NCBI GenBank assembly: GCA_019359235.1
Contig: JAHHHT010000007.1
Span: forward strand, 1-64,000
Length of the DNA: 64,000 bases
From: Oscillatoria princeps RMCB-10
GTDB taxonomy: Bacteria; Cyanobacteriota; Cyanobacteriia; Cyanobacteriales; Oscillatoriaceae
Direction: 5' to 3'
The notes below the pieces were generated by a model. The model was given only the letters and a program-made list of their open reading frames with translations. It had not been told where the DNA came from and made no database searches. Both the position numbers and the translations under genes were made by a program. Shown in pieces: positions 7,701 to 17,586 of the stretch; positions within the stretch are counted from its first letter, which is position 1, and the number at the start of each line of letters is the position of its first letter.

Positions 7701-8708
7701 TTACCCGACAGGAGCGAACACGACCAGGGGAATCAGCGCCGGCTCGGTTTCTGAGTTGGCCAGCTCCCCGACGCCCAAAAAAAGGCCATCTTCGCGGTCA
7801 ACCCGCACGGGAAATTTTGGATTTTGGATTGGGGATTTTGGATTTTGGATTGGGGATTTTGGATTGGGCAGCTGCGGGTTGGATTCCGAGCTGCTGGCGG
7901 CTTCTGGAATCATATCTCGCTCCGCAGCTGAGATTGAAAAGGTAAAATCGAAAATCTTCTGACCTTGGCACCACCGGCGAGCGGCGGGTTCCGGCAGGCT
8001 AACTGCTGCTAAATGCGCCAAAGCAGCTGCCGGTGGCACCGGCTCAAATCTTCCCCCTTCTAGCTGTTCAGACAGCGCCTCAAATGTCAAGCTGTCCTCT
8101 AAGCTAAAACCGCTGCTAAAGGTGCGCGTCAGGCGGGCGAGAGTGCCGCCGGTTTGCAGGACAGCGCCCAAATCCCGGGCGATGGCGCGGATGTAGGTGC
8201 CCGGACCGCAGGCGATTTCCAGATCGATTTCTGGAAAATCTGCCGGTCGCCAGTCTAGGATTTCTATATTGTGCACTTCCACCTGTCGCGCTGGCACTTC
8301 AACGGGAATGCCCGCCCGCGCCAGGTCGTAGAGGCGTTTCCCGCCCACCTGAATGGCGCTGTAGGCGGGGGGCACCTGTTCGATTGTGCCGAGAAACTGC
8401 CCGAGGGCGGCTCTCACGGTGTCGGGAGTCAGGTGGGGTGCCGGCACGGCGGTGAGAGTTTCCCCTTCGAGATCGTCTGTGGCGGTGGTGACTCCGAATC
8501 GAATCGTTGCCCGGTAAGCTTTGTCTTGCTGCATGTATTGCAGCAGCCGCGTTGCACAGCCGAGGGCGATGGGCAGGACGCCGGTGGCAGCTGGGTCGAG
8601 AGTGCCTCCGTGTCCGACGCGCTTGGTGCGCAAAAGGCGGCGCACCCGCGCCACGCAGTCGTGGGAGGTGATGCCAGCCGGTTTGTTTAAGTTGAGGAAA
8701 CCTTGCAC
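7701..8708 (-). CDS. truB: tRNA pseudouridine(55) synthase TruB
   Basis: A 335-residue protein that makes pseudouridine 55 in the T-loop of tRNA. The N-terminus has the TruB signatures L-N-L-N-K-P-A-G-I-T-S and G-H-G-G-T-L-D-P-A-A-T-G with the catalytic Asp at D38, then Y-S-A-I and C-G-P-G-T-Y-I-R. Between the catalytic part and the C-terminal tail, residues about 275-300 are a low-complexity P-N-P-K-S-P-I-Q repeat encoded by tandem TTTTGGATTGGGGA units (7812-7870), an insertion absent from ordinary TruB. GTG 8708 is the start; no strong ribosome site is visible. Confidence 0.95.
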   Translation of the reverse strand: MQGFLNLNKPAGITSHDCVARVRRLLRTKRVGHGGTLDPAATGVLPIALGCATRLLQYMQQDKAYRATIRFGVTTATDDLEGETLTAVPAPHLTPDTVRAALGQFLGTIEQVPPAYSAIQVGGKRLYDLARAGIPVEVPARQVEVHNIEILDWRPADFPEIDLEIACGPGTYIRAIARDLGAVLQTGGTLARLTRTFSSGFSLEDSLTFEALSEQLEGGRFEPVPPAAALAHLAAVSLPEPAARRWCQGQKIFDFTFSISAAERDMIPEAASSSESNPQLPNPKSPIQNPKSPIQNPKFPVRVDREDGLFLGVGELANSETEPALIPLVVFAPVG

Positions 8709-8935
8709 AGGACAATTATGAGATGGGAAGCCTGTGCTATTTTACAGAACTCCTCGCCAAAGGAGCCACAGTCGTTTGTGCTTTCCCAGTCTGTAGGGGC
8801 GACGGTTGCGGTCGCCCGGAAGGAGAATAAGAGGCGGAGCCTCCTTTGTGTGCGTTCCCAGGCGGGAGCCTGGGAACGAGAAAGCTCTAAATGCCGTTGG
8901 GGTCGCCGGCTTGCGGTCGCCTTGAGCCAGAATTT

Positions 8936-10675
8936 CTACTTGCCTTGAAGCGCTCGTTGCAGCTCAGACTCGCTGAGAGACTGGATTAAACTCAGGGGGA
9001 GCGGGTTTCGAGACAGGGTTGAGACGTAGGATGGCTGGAGGTAAGGGCGGTATTGTGGCTGATTGGCGAGGTGGGTTTGAAAGAATGCCAGACTCAAAAC
9101 GCTGACGTAGCGATAAGCGAGGGCTGGGCTCGGGCCAATCACTTCCGACGGAATCGGCACTTCGCCACTGTTCGATTCTGATTCGGCGAGGGTGGAAAAG
9201 TGGGTGCCATTGCCGATCAGGACTAAATACTTGTTGGGTGTGTTCAGCCAGGTGAAGGGGCGAATCTGTTCTGGTAGAGCCGGCGCGGCTGTATCTGCCG
9301 AGCTGGCGACTAGCATCACCGGCACTTGAATTTGGCTCAAGCTTTTTGGCCCGAGAAGGCTGCTGTCCACTGGGTTAATGGCAAGTGCGGCTTTGATTCG
9401 CGGATCGCCCAACTGATACTGGGAGCGGGGCAAGTCCTTGGCGCGACACTGGAGCAGCAGGGAGATATTCCAGGTGCTGTCGAGATTCTGACAGTCGGCT
9501 TGCAGTTGCTGGAAGTCAATGGGGGCACCGGCAAGCGCCAGAGAGGTGTAGCCGCCGAACGACTGACCGAAAACTCCCACCTGTTCCAGGTTCAGCCGCC
9601 CTCGCAGTGCCGGTTCAGTCTTTTCGAGCTCAGTCAGTTCGTCGAGCAAATACTTGATATCCAGGGGGCGAGCGATGAATTCTGCCGGTTCTGCAGCTTC
9701 AGAAGCGGTGCCGTTAATCAGCGCCTGCAATTGACGGGCGTCGCTGCCCGGATGCTGGGGAACTGCGACGGCAAAGCCATACGATGCTAGGTGTTCCGCC
9801 AGGTACTGAAAGGTTTTGCGGTCGGAACCCAAACCGTGGGAGATGACTATGACCGGTGCCGGTTGGGGGCTCTGCAACTGGGGCAGGTAAATATCTGCCG
9901 GAAAAACCCGCTTCACCGCGGGTGCTGTTGGAAATACGCCATCAGGAAGAGTAACATTAATCGATAGGGTTTGCCATGTCAAGGGGCCTCGCCGAGATAA
10001 ATCGGATTGCGAGAAATTCCGAATTCCTGGCTGAGAGTACGCCTGTGCTTTTGAGAGGCGCTCGACTAGGGCGGTGGCGCGACTGGTTTGATTGACGACT
10101 TGCTGCAGCTCTCGAAAAATATCGAGGGCGCGTGCCAAATCGATGCGAATGCCGTCGGTAGGAAACTTGCGCAGCACGTTGATCGGCGTTAAGCCTTCTC
10201 GATCGGCGGCGGCTAAAATCAGCGCGGCTCGAATTGCCTGCGTCCCCGGCTGTCGGGAGCCGGTTTGAATGACTTGTCCGAGACGTTTGAGAGCGATTTC
10301 TCCTTGGGGGGTGTAGAGAAACTGCGAAATGGTTACAGGGGTTACCTCGGCGCGGGCGAGCAGAACCTGGCGCAGCTGTTCGAGCTGTTGCGGCGGGACG
10401 TACTGGAGATACGCGGCTAAGTCTTCATCGATTTTGCCGTCTTTGGCGTAAGCTTCTAGGGCGGAAACGGAAATCGAGCGCTCCAGCAAGGCATAGGAAG
10501 CGTAAATCCGCTCGGCACCCACGGCTTTTGTGGCGGTCAGCACTGCAGGTAGCAGCATTAGACTCAGGTTCAACAGGGCGCGTTTCAGCCCGAGGGGTTT
10601 GCCGGTGCGGGGACTGACTTGACGCCGGCTTTGGCGTGTGCTATTGGCAGACAGCGCCGGAAATAGGTTGTGCAT
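8936..10675 (-). CDS. Secreted alpha/beta hydrolase with N-terminal DUF1400-like domain
   Basis: A 579-residue protein. A basic start followed by a hydrophobic stretch (about residues 30-52, ending A-V-G-A) acts as a signal peptide. Residues about 53-190 are a helical domain seen in cyanobacterial dienelactone hydrolase-like proteins (DUF1400). The C-terminal domain has V-I-S-H-G-L-G-S-D-R (oxyanion region) and the nucleophile G-Q-S-F-G-G; H-F-S-T-L near the end may hold the catalytic His. A periplasmic or lipid-active esterase role is inferred. It is preceded by a long repeat-rich gap, so it likely has its own promoter. Confidence 0.85.
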   Translation of the reverse strand: MHNLFPALSANSTRQSRRQVSPRTGKPLGLKRALLNLSLMLLPAVLTATKAVGAERIYASYALLERSISVSALEAYAKDGKIDEDLAAYLQYVPPQQLEQLRQVLLARAEVTPVTISQFLYTPQGEIALKRLGQVIQTGSRQPGTQAIRAALILAAADREGLTPINVLRKFPTDGIRIDLARALDIFRELQQVVNQTSRATALVERLSKAQAYSQPGIRNFSQSDLSRRGPLTWQTLSINVTLPDGVFPTAPAVKRVFPADIYLPQLQSPQPAPVIVISHGLGSDRKTFQYLAEHLASYGFAVAVPQHPGSDARQLQALINGTASEAAEPAEFIARPLDIKYLLDELTELEKTEPALRGRLNLEQVGVFGQSFGGYTSLALAGAPIDFQQLQADCQNLDSTWNISLLLQCRAKDLPRSQYQLGDPRIKAALAINPVDSSLLGPKSLSQIQVPVMLVASSADTAAPALPEQIRPFTWLNTPNKYLVLIGNGTHFSTLAESESNSGEVPIPSEVIGPSPALAYRYVSVLSLAFFQTHLANQPQYRPYLQPSYVSTLSRNPLPLSLIQSLSESELQRALQGK

Positions 10676-11404
10676 CCCTAAAGCCTCTGAGACATCTCTT
10701 TTGACTTTTTTGATGGAGCCGGTTCTGTAAAAGTGCCGGTGGGTGTGGGGGGAACGCTCCCTACTTACTAAGAAGGACGGTGGAGCTCCCTTGCTCGGAC
10801 GGTGGAGCTCCCTTGCTCGGACGATCGAGCTCCTACCTCCAGCGATGGAGCTCTGATTTAGACATGTAGAGGCGCGACATAACGCGCTGTATCGCGTCCC
10901 TAGCGCACTCCACGCCCGCCGGTGGGGCTAAAGCCCAACTACAAACTTTTGGGCTTTAGCCCAACTACGAACTTTTGGTCAGCAAGTATAGCCAATATAA
11001 ACTCCGGGCGCAGGCGGGAACACATACATAGTCAGGACTTACGCAGCAACACTTCATGTAGTGTGTGGTGGGTTACGCGCAACGCTTACCCACCCTACAA
11101 ATAGAGGCTTTGCGTAAGTCCTGATAGTGCAGAGCCGCCCTAAAGATTTTGCGATCCCCTCTCTCTTTTCTTTTCTTGGCGAACAGGCGCGTCTTGGCGG
11201 TTCAAAAAAACAGCCCCGGCTTGCCCCCGTGTTGAAAATCTGGCAGGTGGGGCGCAGCGGTGAGCGCAGTTGGCAGGAGAGGCTGATTCCCCACAGCTGC
11301 TTAAACTTAGCCTGAAAATCATTTACCGGCTGCAGGGCATGGGTTGACGATTGGATATAAAAAGTATAAGATAAAGGTATTAAACCCCCAGTGTGGGAGC
11401 AAAC
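10676..11404. repeat. Repeat-rich intergenic region
   Basis: No gene is supported. It holds tandem CGGTGGAGCTCCCTTGCTCG units (about 10785-10860), a duplicated GGGCTTTAGCCCAACTAC word (10925-10975), the small element at 11032-11124, and a CTTGGCG(GT)C relic at about 11165-11200 that recurs at 24890, 29245, 30085, 51630 and 56035. Confidence 0.6.
11032..11124. mobile_element. 93-bp MITE with 14-bp terminal inverted repeats
   Basis: TCAGGACTTACGCA at 11032-11045 and its exact reverse complement at 11111-11124 bound a 93-bp element. A TAG trinucleotide flanks both sides (11029-11031 and 11125-11127), a likely target duplication. The interior carries a GTGGTGGGTTACGCG...ACCCACC hairpin and has no coding capacity. 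Its mobiliser is not in the window. Confidence 0.8.
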
Positions 11405-11632
11405 ATGGTGAATAATCAGCTAATCGATAGCTCGCCTGAAATCCTGTCTGGCACGCCAGTATTTAGGGGAACCCGCGTGCCGGTGCGGACGCTCATCGAC
11501 TACCTGGCAGCCGGGGACAGCCTCGATGATTTTTTAGATGACTTTCCTACCGTCAGCCGCGAGCAAGCAACGGAACTTCTTAATTTAGCCCTGAAAAATT
11601 TGCTATCCCAAAGCTATGAAAGTGCTGCTTGA
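11405..11632 (+). CDS. DUF433 family antitoxin-like protein (second pair)
   Basis: A 75-residue DUF433 protein with the pattern S-G-T-P-V-F-R-G-T-R-V-P-V-R-T-L, D-D-F-L-D-D-F-P-T-V and E-Q-A-T-E-L-L. This is the canonical short form, unlike the longer DUF433 at 1767-2117. ATG 11405 has GGGAG 6 bases upstream; GTG 11393 is possible. The last 17 bases overlap the partner gene. Confidence 0.9.
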   Translation: MVNNQLIDSSPEILSGTPVFRGTRVPVRTLIDYLAAGDSLDDFLDDFPTVSREQATELLNLALKNLLSQSYESAA

Positions 11633-11933
11633 TGAATGCCTGCCCAGAAAGTTAAAGCGGGAGTTAGTAGGTCACACGGCAATCACAGTACCAGAGCAAG
11701 GATGGGCTGGCAAGAAGAATGGTGAATTGCTCCAGCTAGCGGAAAGCAAATTCGATGTATTCCTGACGGCAGATCGGAACTTGAGCGCTCAACAGAACCT
11801 GATCGATGTTAGGATGGCGGTAGTGGTACTGGTCGCCCCAAACAATCGGCTGGAAACACTCAAACCGCTAATGCCGCAAGTCCTAGTAGCTCTGGAGACG
11901 ATTCAAGCAGGTGTTGTGGTTCGTATTGGGTAA
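11616..11933 (+). CDS. DUF5615 PIN-like toxin (second pair)
   Basis: A 105-residue protein starting M-K-V-L-L-D-E-C-L-P, with K-N-G-E-L-L and F-L-T-A-D-R-N-L: the acidic residues D-E, E and T-x-D-R expected in the PIN-like fold are all present, so it is probably an active nuclease. It overlaps the DUF433 gene. A mobile element has landed right behind its stop codon; the 8-bp target duplication begins at the last base of TAA, so the coding region was just spared. Confidence 0.9.
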   Translation: MKVLLDECLPRKLKRELVGHTAITVPEQGWAGKKNGELLQLAESKFDVFLTADRNLSAQQNLIDVRMAVVVLVAPNNRLETLKPLMPQVLVALETIQAGVVVRIG

Positions 11934-11940
11934 GCCGTTT

Positions 11941-12401
11941 GGGAGCATCCCACTTTTGTATTCTGGCAGAGGGCCTGCAACACGAACTTTCGCCCGAAAA
12001 TCGCGGCTTATTAAAAATCCGCACAGGCGGGTTTCGTTTGTATAGCCGCGATTTCTAAGATGCTGTTGGCGAATTCGTGAGGGGCTAGACCTTTTCGCTG
12101 GGAAGTAAAGAGGGCGAAGCATTGGCGAAGGAAGATATCGGGCGGGGTCGTCTAGATCCTAACGCCAATGCTTCGCCCCTACAAAGTATTCTGTAGGGGC
12201 GAAGCATGAGCGCGAGGATATTTGCAATTAGCGAAAGGATTACTTTCGCTCATGCTTCGCCCTTACCCCTAGCGCTAGCCACAGACAATCTCTAAAAAAC
12301 TAACCCCAAAAGGGGGTAGAGTGTGGGGTTTTACCCCACATTAATTCGCCAACAGTCTCTTTATAATCGCCAGGATCTATCTGCCAAAACGGGATGCTCC
12401 C
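11941..12401. mobile_element. GGGAGCATCCC element, copy 1 (461 bp), 8-bp target duplication
   Basis: Ends are GGGAGCATCCC (11941-11951) and GGGATGCTCCC (12391-12401). AGCCGTTT directly flanks both sides (11933-11940 and 12402-12409). Inside are nested palindromes: a GGCGAAGCATTGGCG/CGCCAATGCTTCGCC pair, a GCGAAGCATGAGCG/CGCTCATGCTTCGC pair, and an inner repeat with ends AAGATGCTGTTGGCGAATT (about 12057) and AATTCGCCAACAGTCTCTT (about 12344). No open frame of transposase size is present, so the element is non-autonomous. Confidence 0.85.
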
Positions 12402-12469
12402 AGCCGTTTTGCCTCCGAGCTGTCTAAAATGCTTGCAGCCAGCAGCACCGGCACGCTTTGTTTTTCTAA

Positions 12470-14533
<2,064 letters not shown>

Positions 14534-14933
14534 GATAACTGAAGTTGCTCCCTAGAAGTCTAAGCATCTAGATCCCCCCAAACCCCCCTTAAAAAGGGGG
14601 GCTTTGAGCATCCCCCCCCCTTTTGTAGGGGCGGTGCGGCACACGGAGACCGCCCCGCCACCGTGCCACCCACGGAGACCGCCCCGCCACCGTTTTTAAT
14701 CTGCTTGTGGTAAAAAGGAGGCAGAGCCTCCAGAGTTCGTAGGGTGGGTGACGCGAAGCGCGTCACCCACCTGACTGGTAAGCTGTTAGGTTTTTAATCT
14801 GTTTGTGGTAAAAAGGAGGCAGAGCCTCCAGAACCGCGTTCCCAGGCGGAGCCTGGGAACGAGGGGAAATTCCCCCCCTTTTTAAGGGGGGGCTAGGGGG
14901 GGATCTAGCCTGAATAATAGAGAGTTACGCTAA
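14534..14933. repeat. CAAGTTGCTAC-family element split by inserted hairpin repeats
   Basis: 14552-14625 matches one half of the element family seen complete at 61440-61580 (reverse orientation: TAAGCATC, GATCCCCCCAAACCCCCC, AAAAAGGGGGGCTTTGA). The other half resumes at about 14870 (CCCCCCTTTTTAAGGGGGG then GGGGGATCTAGCCTGA). The roughly 245 bases between are a mosaic of GGTGGGTGACGCG and GGAGGCAGAGCCTCC hairpins and two AGCTGTTAGG/TTTTTAATCTG modules. No gene is seen. Confidence 0.65.
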
Positions 14934-15875
14934 ATGACACTTCATCAAACTTCGGGCAGGTGGCGCTTGGGGCTAGCGCTGTCGCTTTTTACTGTATTTA
15001 TGTGGGGCATTTTGCCAATTGCCCTGAAGGTGACGCTGCAAGTGCTCGATGTTTACACGATCATTTGGTTTCGGTTTTTGGTATCTTTCGGGGTGCTAGG
15101 GGTTTATTTGGCGGCGCGGCGGGAATTGCCGGCTCCGGAAAAACTGCGCTCTACCACTCTGGGATTGCTGGCAATCGCTACCGTATTTCTAGCCATGAAT
15201 TACGGGCTTTTCATGCTGGGTTTGGCGCAAACATCACCGGCTAACGCACAAGTCCTCATCCAGCTGGCTCCGGTTTTAATGGGTTTGGGAGGGTTGGCGA
15301 TTTTCAAAGAGCGGTACGCGCTGCATCAGTGGGTGGGGCTGGGGGTGTTAACTTCTGGATTCGCGCTGTTTTTTCACGAGCAATTGCGAACGTTAATCAG
15401 TGCGCAAAGCACATATCTGCTGGGCAGCGGTTTAGTCGTTATTGGGGCGGCGGCGTGGGCTGTCTATGCTCTCGCGCAGAAGCAGTTGCTGCAGCAATTG
15501 CCGAGTTCAAATATTATGATGGTACTCTATGGCGGCTGTGCGCTGCTGTTCAGCCCTTTTGCCGCACCCCAGCGGATAGTAGCGCTGGTAGAGATGCGAA
15601 ATTTTCCGTCTTTACATGTGGGGATGTTGATTTTTTGCGCGTTTAATACGGTAATGGCTTATGGGGCTTTTGCTGAATCTTTGGAACACTGGGAAGCGTC
15701 GCGGGTGAGTGCGGTGCTGGCGGTGGCTCCAATTGTGACGCTGATCGCGATTTGGGCGGTGTCGCTGCTAGTACCGGCTTTGATTCCGCCGGAACGGATT
15801 ACGGTTTTGGGAGTGATGGGGGCGGTTTTGGTTGTTGCTGGTTCGGTGACGATTGCGCTGGGAAAAAGCCGGTGA
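14934..15875 (+). CDS. EamA/DMT family transporter
   Basis: A 313-residue protein with ten hydrophobic segments and two EamA halves (about 15-140 and 165-300). The E-R-Y-A-L-H-Q-W-V-G-L motif ends the first half, and the second ends with P-P-E-R-I-T-V-L-G. Members export small metabolites or amino acids through the inner membrane; the substrate cannot be told. It is followed immediately by a repeat and element copy 2, so it is probably monocistronic. Confidence 0.88.
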   Translation: MTLHQTSGRWRLGLALSLFTVFMWGILPIALKVTLQVLDVYTIIWFRFLVSFGVLGVYLAARRELPAPEKLRSTTLGLLAIATVFLAMNYGLFMLGLAQTSPANAQVLIQLAPVLMGLGGLAIFKERYALHQWVGLGVLTSGFALFFHEQLRTLISAQSTYLLGSGLVVIGAAAWAVYALAQKQLLQQLPSSNIMMVLYGGCALLFSPFAAPQRIVALVEMRNFPSLHVGMLIFCAFNTVMAYGAFAESLEHWEASRVSAVLAVAPIVTLIAIWAVSLLVPALIPPERITVLGVMGAVLVVAGSVTIALGKSR

Positions 15876-15931
15876 TGTGAAGAATACCCTCACCCCCTAA
15901 CCCCTTCTCCCAAAGTGGGAGAGGGGGAAAA

Positions 15932-16287
15932 GGGAGCATCCCACTTTTGTATTCCCGCTTTCTGTCCAACATAAGAAAGTTTATCCGCCTCTTTCTTTAG
16001 CCATTGTAATCTTTTCACCGATTGCAGAAACAGTCGCGCTCATGCTAGCTGAGTCACGCAGCCGCTGCGAAGCACGCCCCTACAGGAGAGGCACTGTAGG
16101 GGCGAAGCATTGGCGTTAGGATCTTTACGACTGCGCCCGAAATTTCGCTTCGCCAATGCTTCGCCCTCTTTACTTCGCTAACGCCCTCTTTACTTCCGAG
16201 CGAGAAGGTATAATCCCTCACGGATTCGCCAACAGCATCTTTCTAATCGCCTGGGCCCACTTGTCAATGCAAACACGGGATGCTCCC
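15932..16287. mobile_element. GGGAGCATCCC element, copy 2 (356 bp), 8-bp target duplication
   Basis: Ends GGGAGCATCCC (15932-15942) and GGGATGCTCCC (16277-16287) are flanked by GGGGAAAA on both sides (15924-15931 and 16288-16295). Its left subterminal sequence ACTTTTGTATTC equals that of copy 1, and the right part shares ATTCGCCAACAG and TAATCGCC with it, so the element has a direction. The centre contains CTGTAGGGGCGAAGCATTGG and a matching inverted arm. Confidence 0.87.
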
Positions 16288-16319
16288 GGGGAAAAGGTTT
16301 ATCAGCATCAGCAGCACCC

Positions 16320-16427
16320 CCCGCACCGGCATCCCCCGACAGCCGGCTCTCCCCTCGCGCCGCACCGCTATGTTAATTTTTTTATACCTGTGATAAAACC
16401 ACCGGCACGAGTGGGTAAACTATAAAT
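16320..16427 (+). promoter_or_regulatory. Conserved upstream block of pilin-like gene copy 2
   Basis: This is the counterpart of 1189-1295, roughly 90 % identical in reverse complement, including ATACCTGTGATAAAACC and GGGTAAACTATAAA. In copy 1 the block sits about 43 bases from the start codon; here a mobile element (16444-16633) has been inserted between block and ribosome site. Confidence 0.55.
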
Positions 16428-16443
16428 AAATAGCCCAATTCAC

Positions 16444-16633
16444 GGGAGCATCCCGTTTTGGCAAATATACCGGGGCGATTTAAATCGCGGCGATACCACA
16501 GGCGAGACGCCTGTGGCACTCCCCGCACCGGCGTGCGGAAACCCGTGTTTCTTCCCCCCTCCCCAACGGAAGGGAATCGCAGGTTCTGCACACCGGCACC
16601 AAGTGCACCGGAATACAAAAGTGGCAGGCTCCC
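16444..16633. mobile_element. GGGAGCATCCC element, copy 3 (about 190 bp), inverted and degenerate
   Basis: The left end is GGGAGCATCCCGTTTTGGCA (the right-end type of copies 1 and 2). The right end is a damaged GGCAGGCTCCC preceded by GAATACAAAAGT, the left-end type. The copy is therefore reversed. Flanks CAATTCAC and CCACTGAC agree at only five of eight bases, so the target duplication has eroded. A GCGATTTAAATCGC hairpin and an ACAGGCGAGACGCCTGT hairpin lie inside. Confidence 0.7.
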
Positions 16634-16666
16634 CCACTGACTTATTTACCCAAGGAGACAGTGCCG

Positions 16667-17326
16667 GTGAACAACCAACTTAGAGCCAAGTGCCTGCAAT
16701 ATTTTACCAACACCCGCCCCAATCAAGGTGGAACGTTGATTATGTTGCTTGCTATAATTTTCATAAGTGGGATTTTGGCAGTTATTGCTTTGCCCAGTCT
16801 TCTCGGGCAAACTCCTAAAGCCAAACAAGTGGAAGCGAGGAACACTATTGGAGCGATAAACCGAGCCCAACAAGCGTACCAGTTGGAGAAGGGCGTTTTT
16901 GCTGACTCCATTGAAAAACTGGATCTGGGAATTCGGCGTGAGACAACTAATTATCGCTACCAGATTATTTCCCCATACCCACCCGCGAATCTGCCATTTA
17001 AAGGGCCATTTCAGAACCTAAATGGGAAAGCTTTTCCAAGCAAGTGGTACGAAGGCGGGATTGTGAGAGAGTTTCGAGGAAGTAAGCCGGCACCGCCTGA
17101 ACTGAGAGTGGCTTTGGCAATCGCCACACCTAAGCGTCCTAATTTGAAACCCTACATCGGCGCGGCGTGGGTGGTTACGGATACATCGACGAGTGAATCC
17201 ACTACCAGCGCGTTATTATGTGAATCAGCCAACCCCTCTTTCATACCTCCTGAGCCGGTAATTTCCACTGGCCAACCTAAATCATGCAGCGATCTATTCG
17301 GAGATCCTCCACATCATTGCCGTTGA
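16667..17326 (+). CDS. Degenerate type IV pilin-like protein (Pilin_GH type), copy 2
   Basis: A 219-residue paralogue of the protein at 523-1146. A short leader with R-A-K-C-L-Q-Y-F is followed by G-G-T-L-I-M-L-L, one hydrophobic helix ending A-L-P-S-L-L-G-Q, then N-T-I-G-A-I-N-R-A-Q-Q-A-Y-Q-L-E and the later Y-x-Y-Q-I-I, P-Y-I-G-A-A-W and A-L-L-C-E motifs. Relative to the class III prepilin consensus (G then F-T-L-I-E), Phe1 is Gly and Glu5 is Met. GTG 16667 is chosen over GTG 16661 because AAGGAGA then stands 8 bases away and the N-terminus aligns with copy 1. It is convergent with the kinase downstream. Confidence 0.82.
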   Translation: MNNQLRAKCLQYFTNTRPNQGGTLIMLLAIIFISGILAVIALPSLLGQTPKAKQVEARNTIGAINRAQQAYQLEKGVFADSIEKLDLGIRRETTNYRYQIISPYPPANLPFKGPFQNLNGKAFPSKWYEGGIVREFRGSKPAPPELRVALAIATPKRPNLKPYIGAAWVVTDTSTSESTTSALLCESANPSFIPPEPVISTGQPKSCSDLFGDPPHHCR

Positions 17327-17586
17327 AGCTGACTACTAACAACTCTTCCATCCGCAACTTCCACGATCCAGTTATTTGTGTGCGTCTCTGTTGCGGTGCG
17401 GTGAGAGCGCTAGATCGAAGAAACGGAACCAATGTAGGGGCGGGTTCATCCGCAACCTGTGCCACACAGCCCCAACTCCGAAAAACCCGCCCCTACCCCT
17501 CACGAATTCGCCAACAGCATCTTTCTAATCGCCTGGAAACTAGCAAAAGTGACACGCTCACAATTCAATGTCCTGCCGGCTCCCAC

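Noticed and set aside
10676-11400. tRNA or other structured RNA in repeat-rich gaps
   Set aside because: I looked for T-loop GGTTCRA patterns with matching acceptor stems in the large gaps; only repeat hairpins were found.
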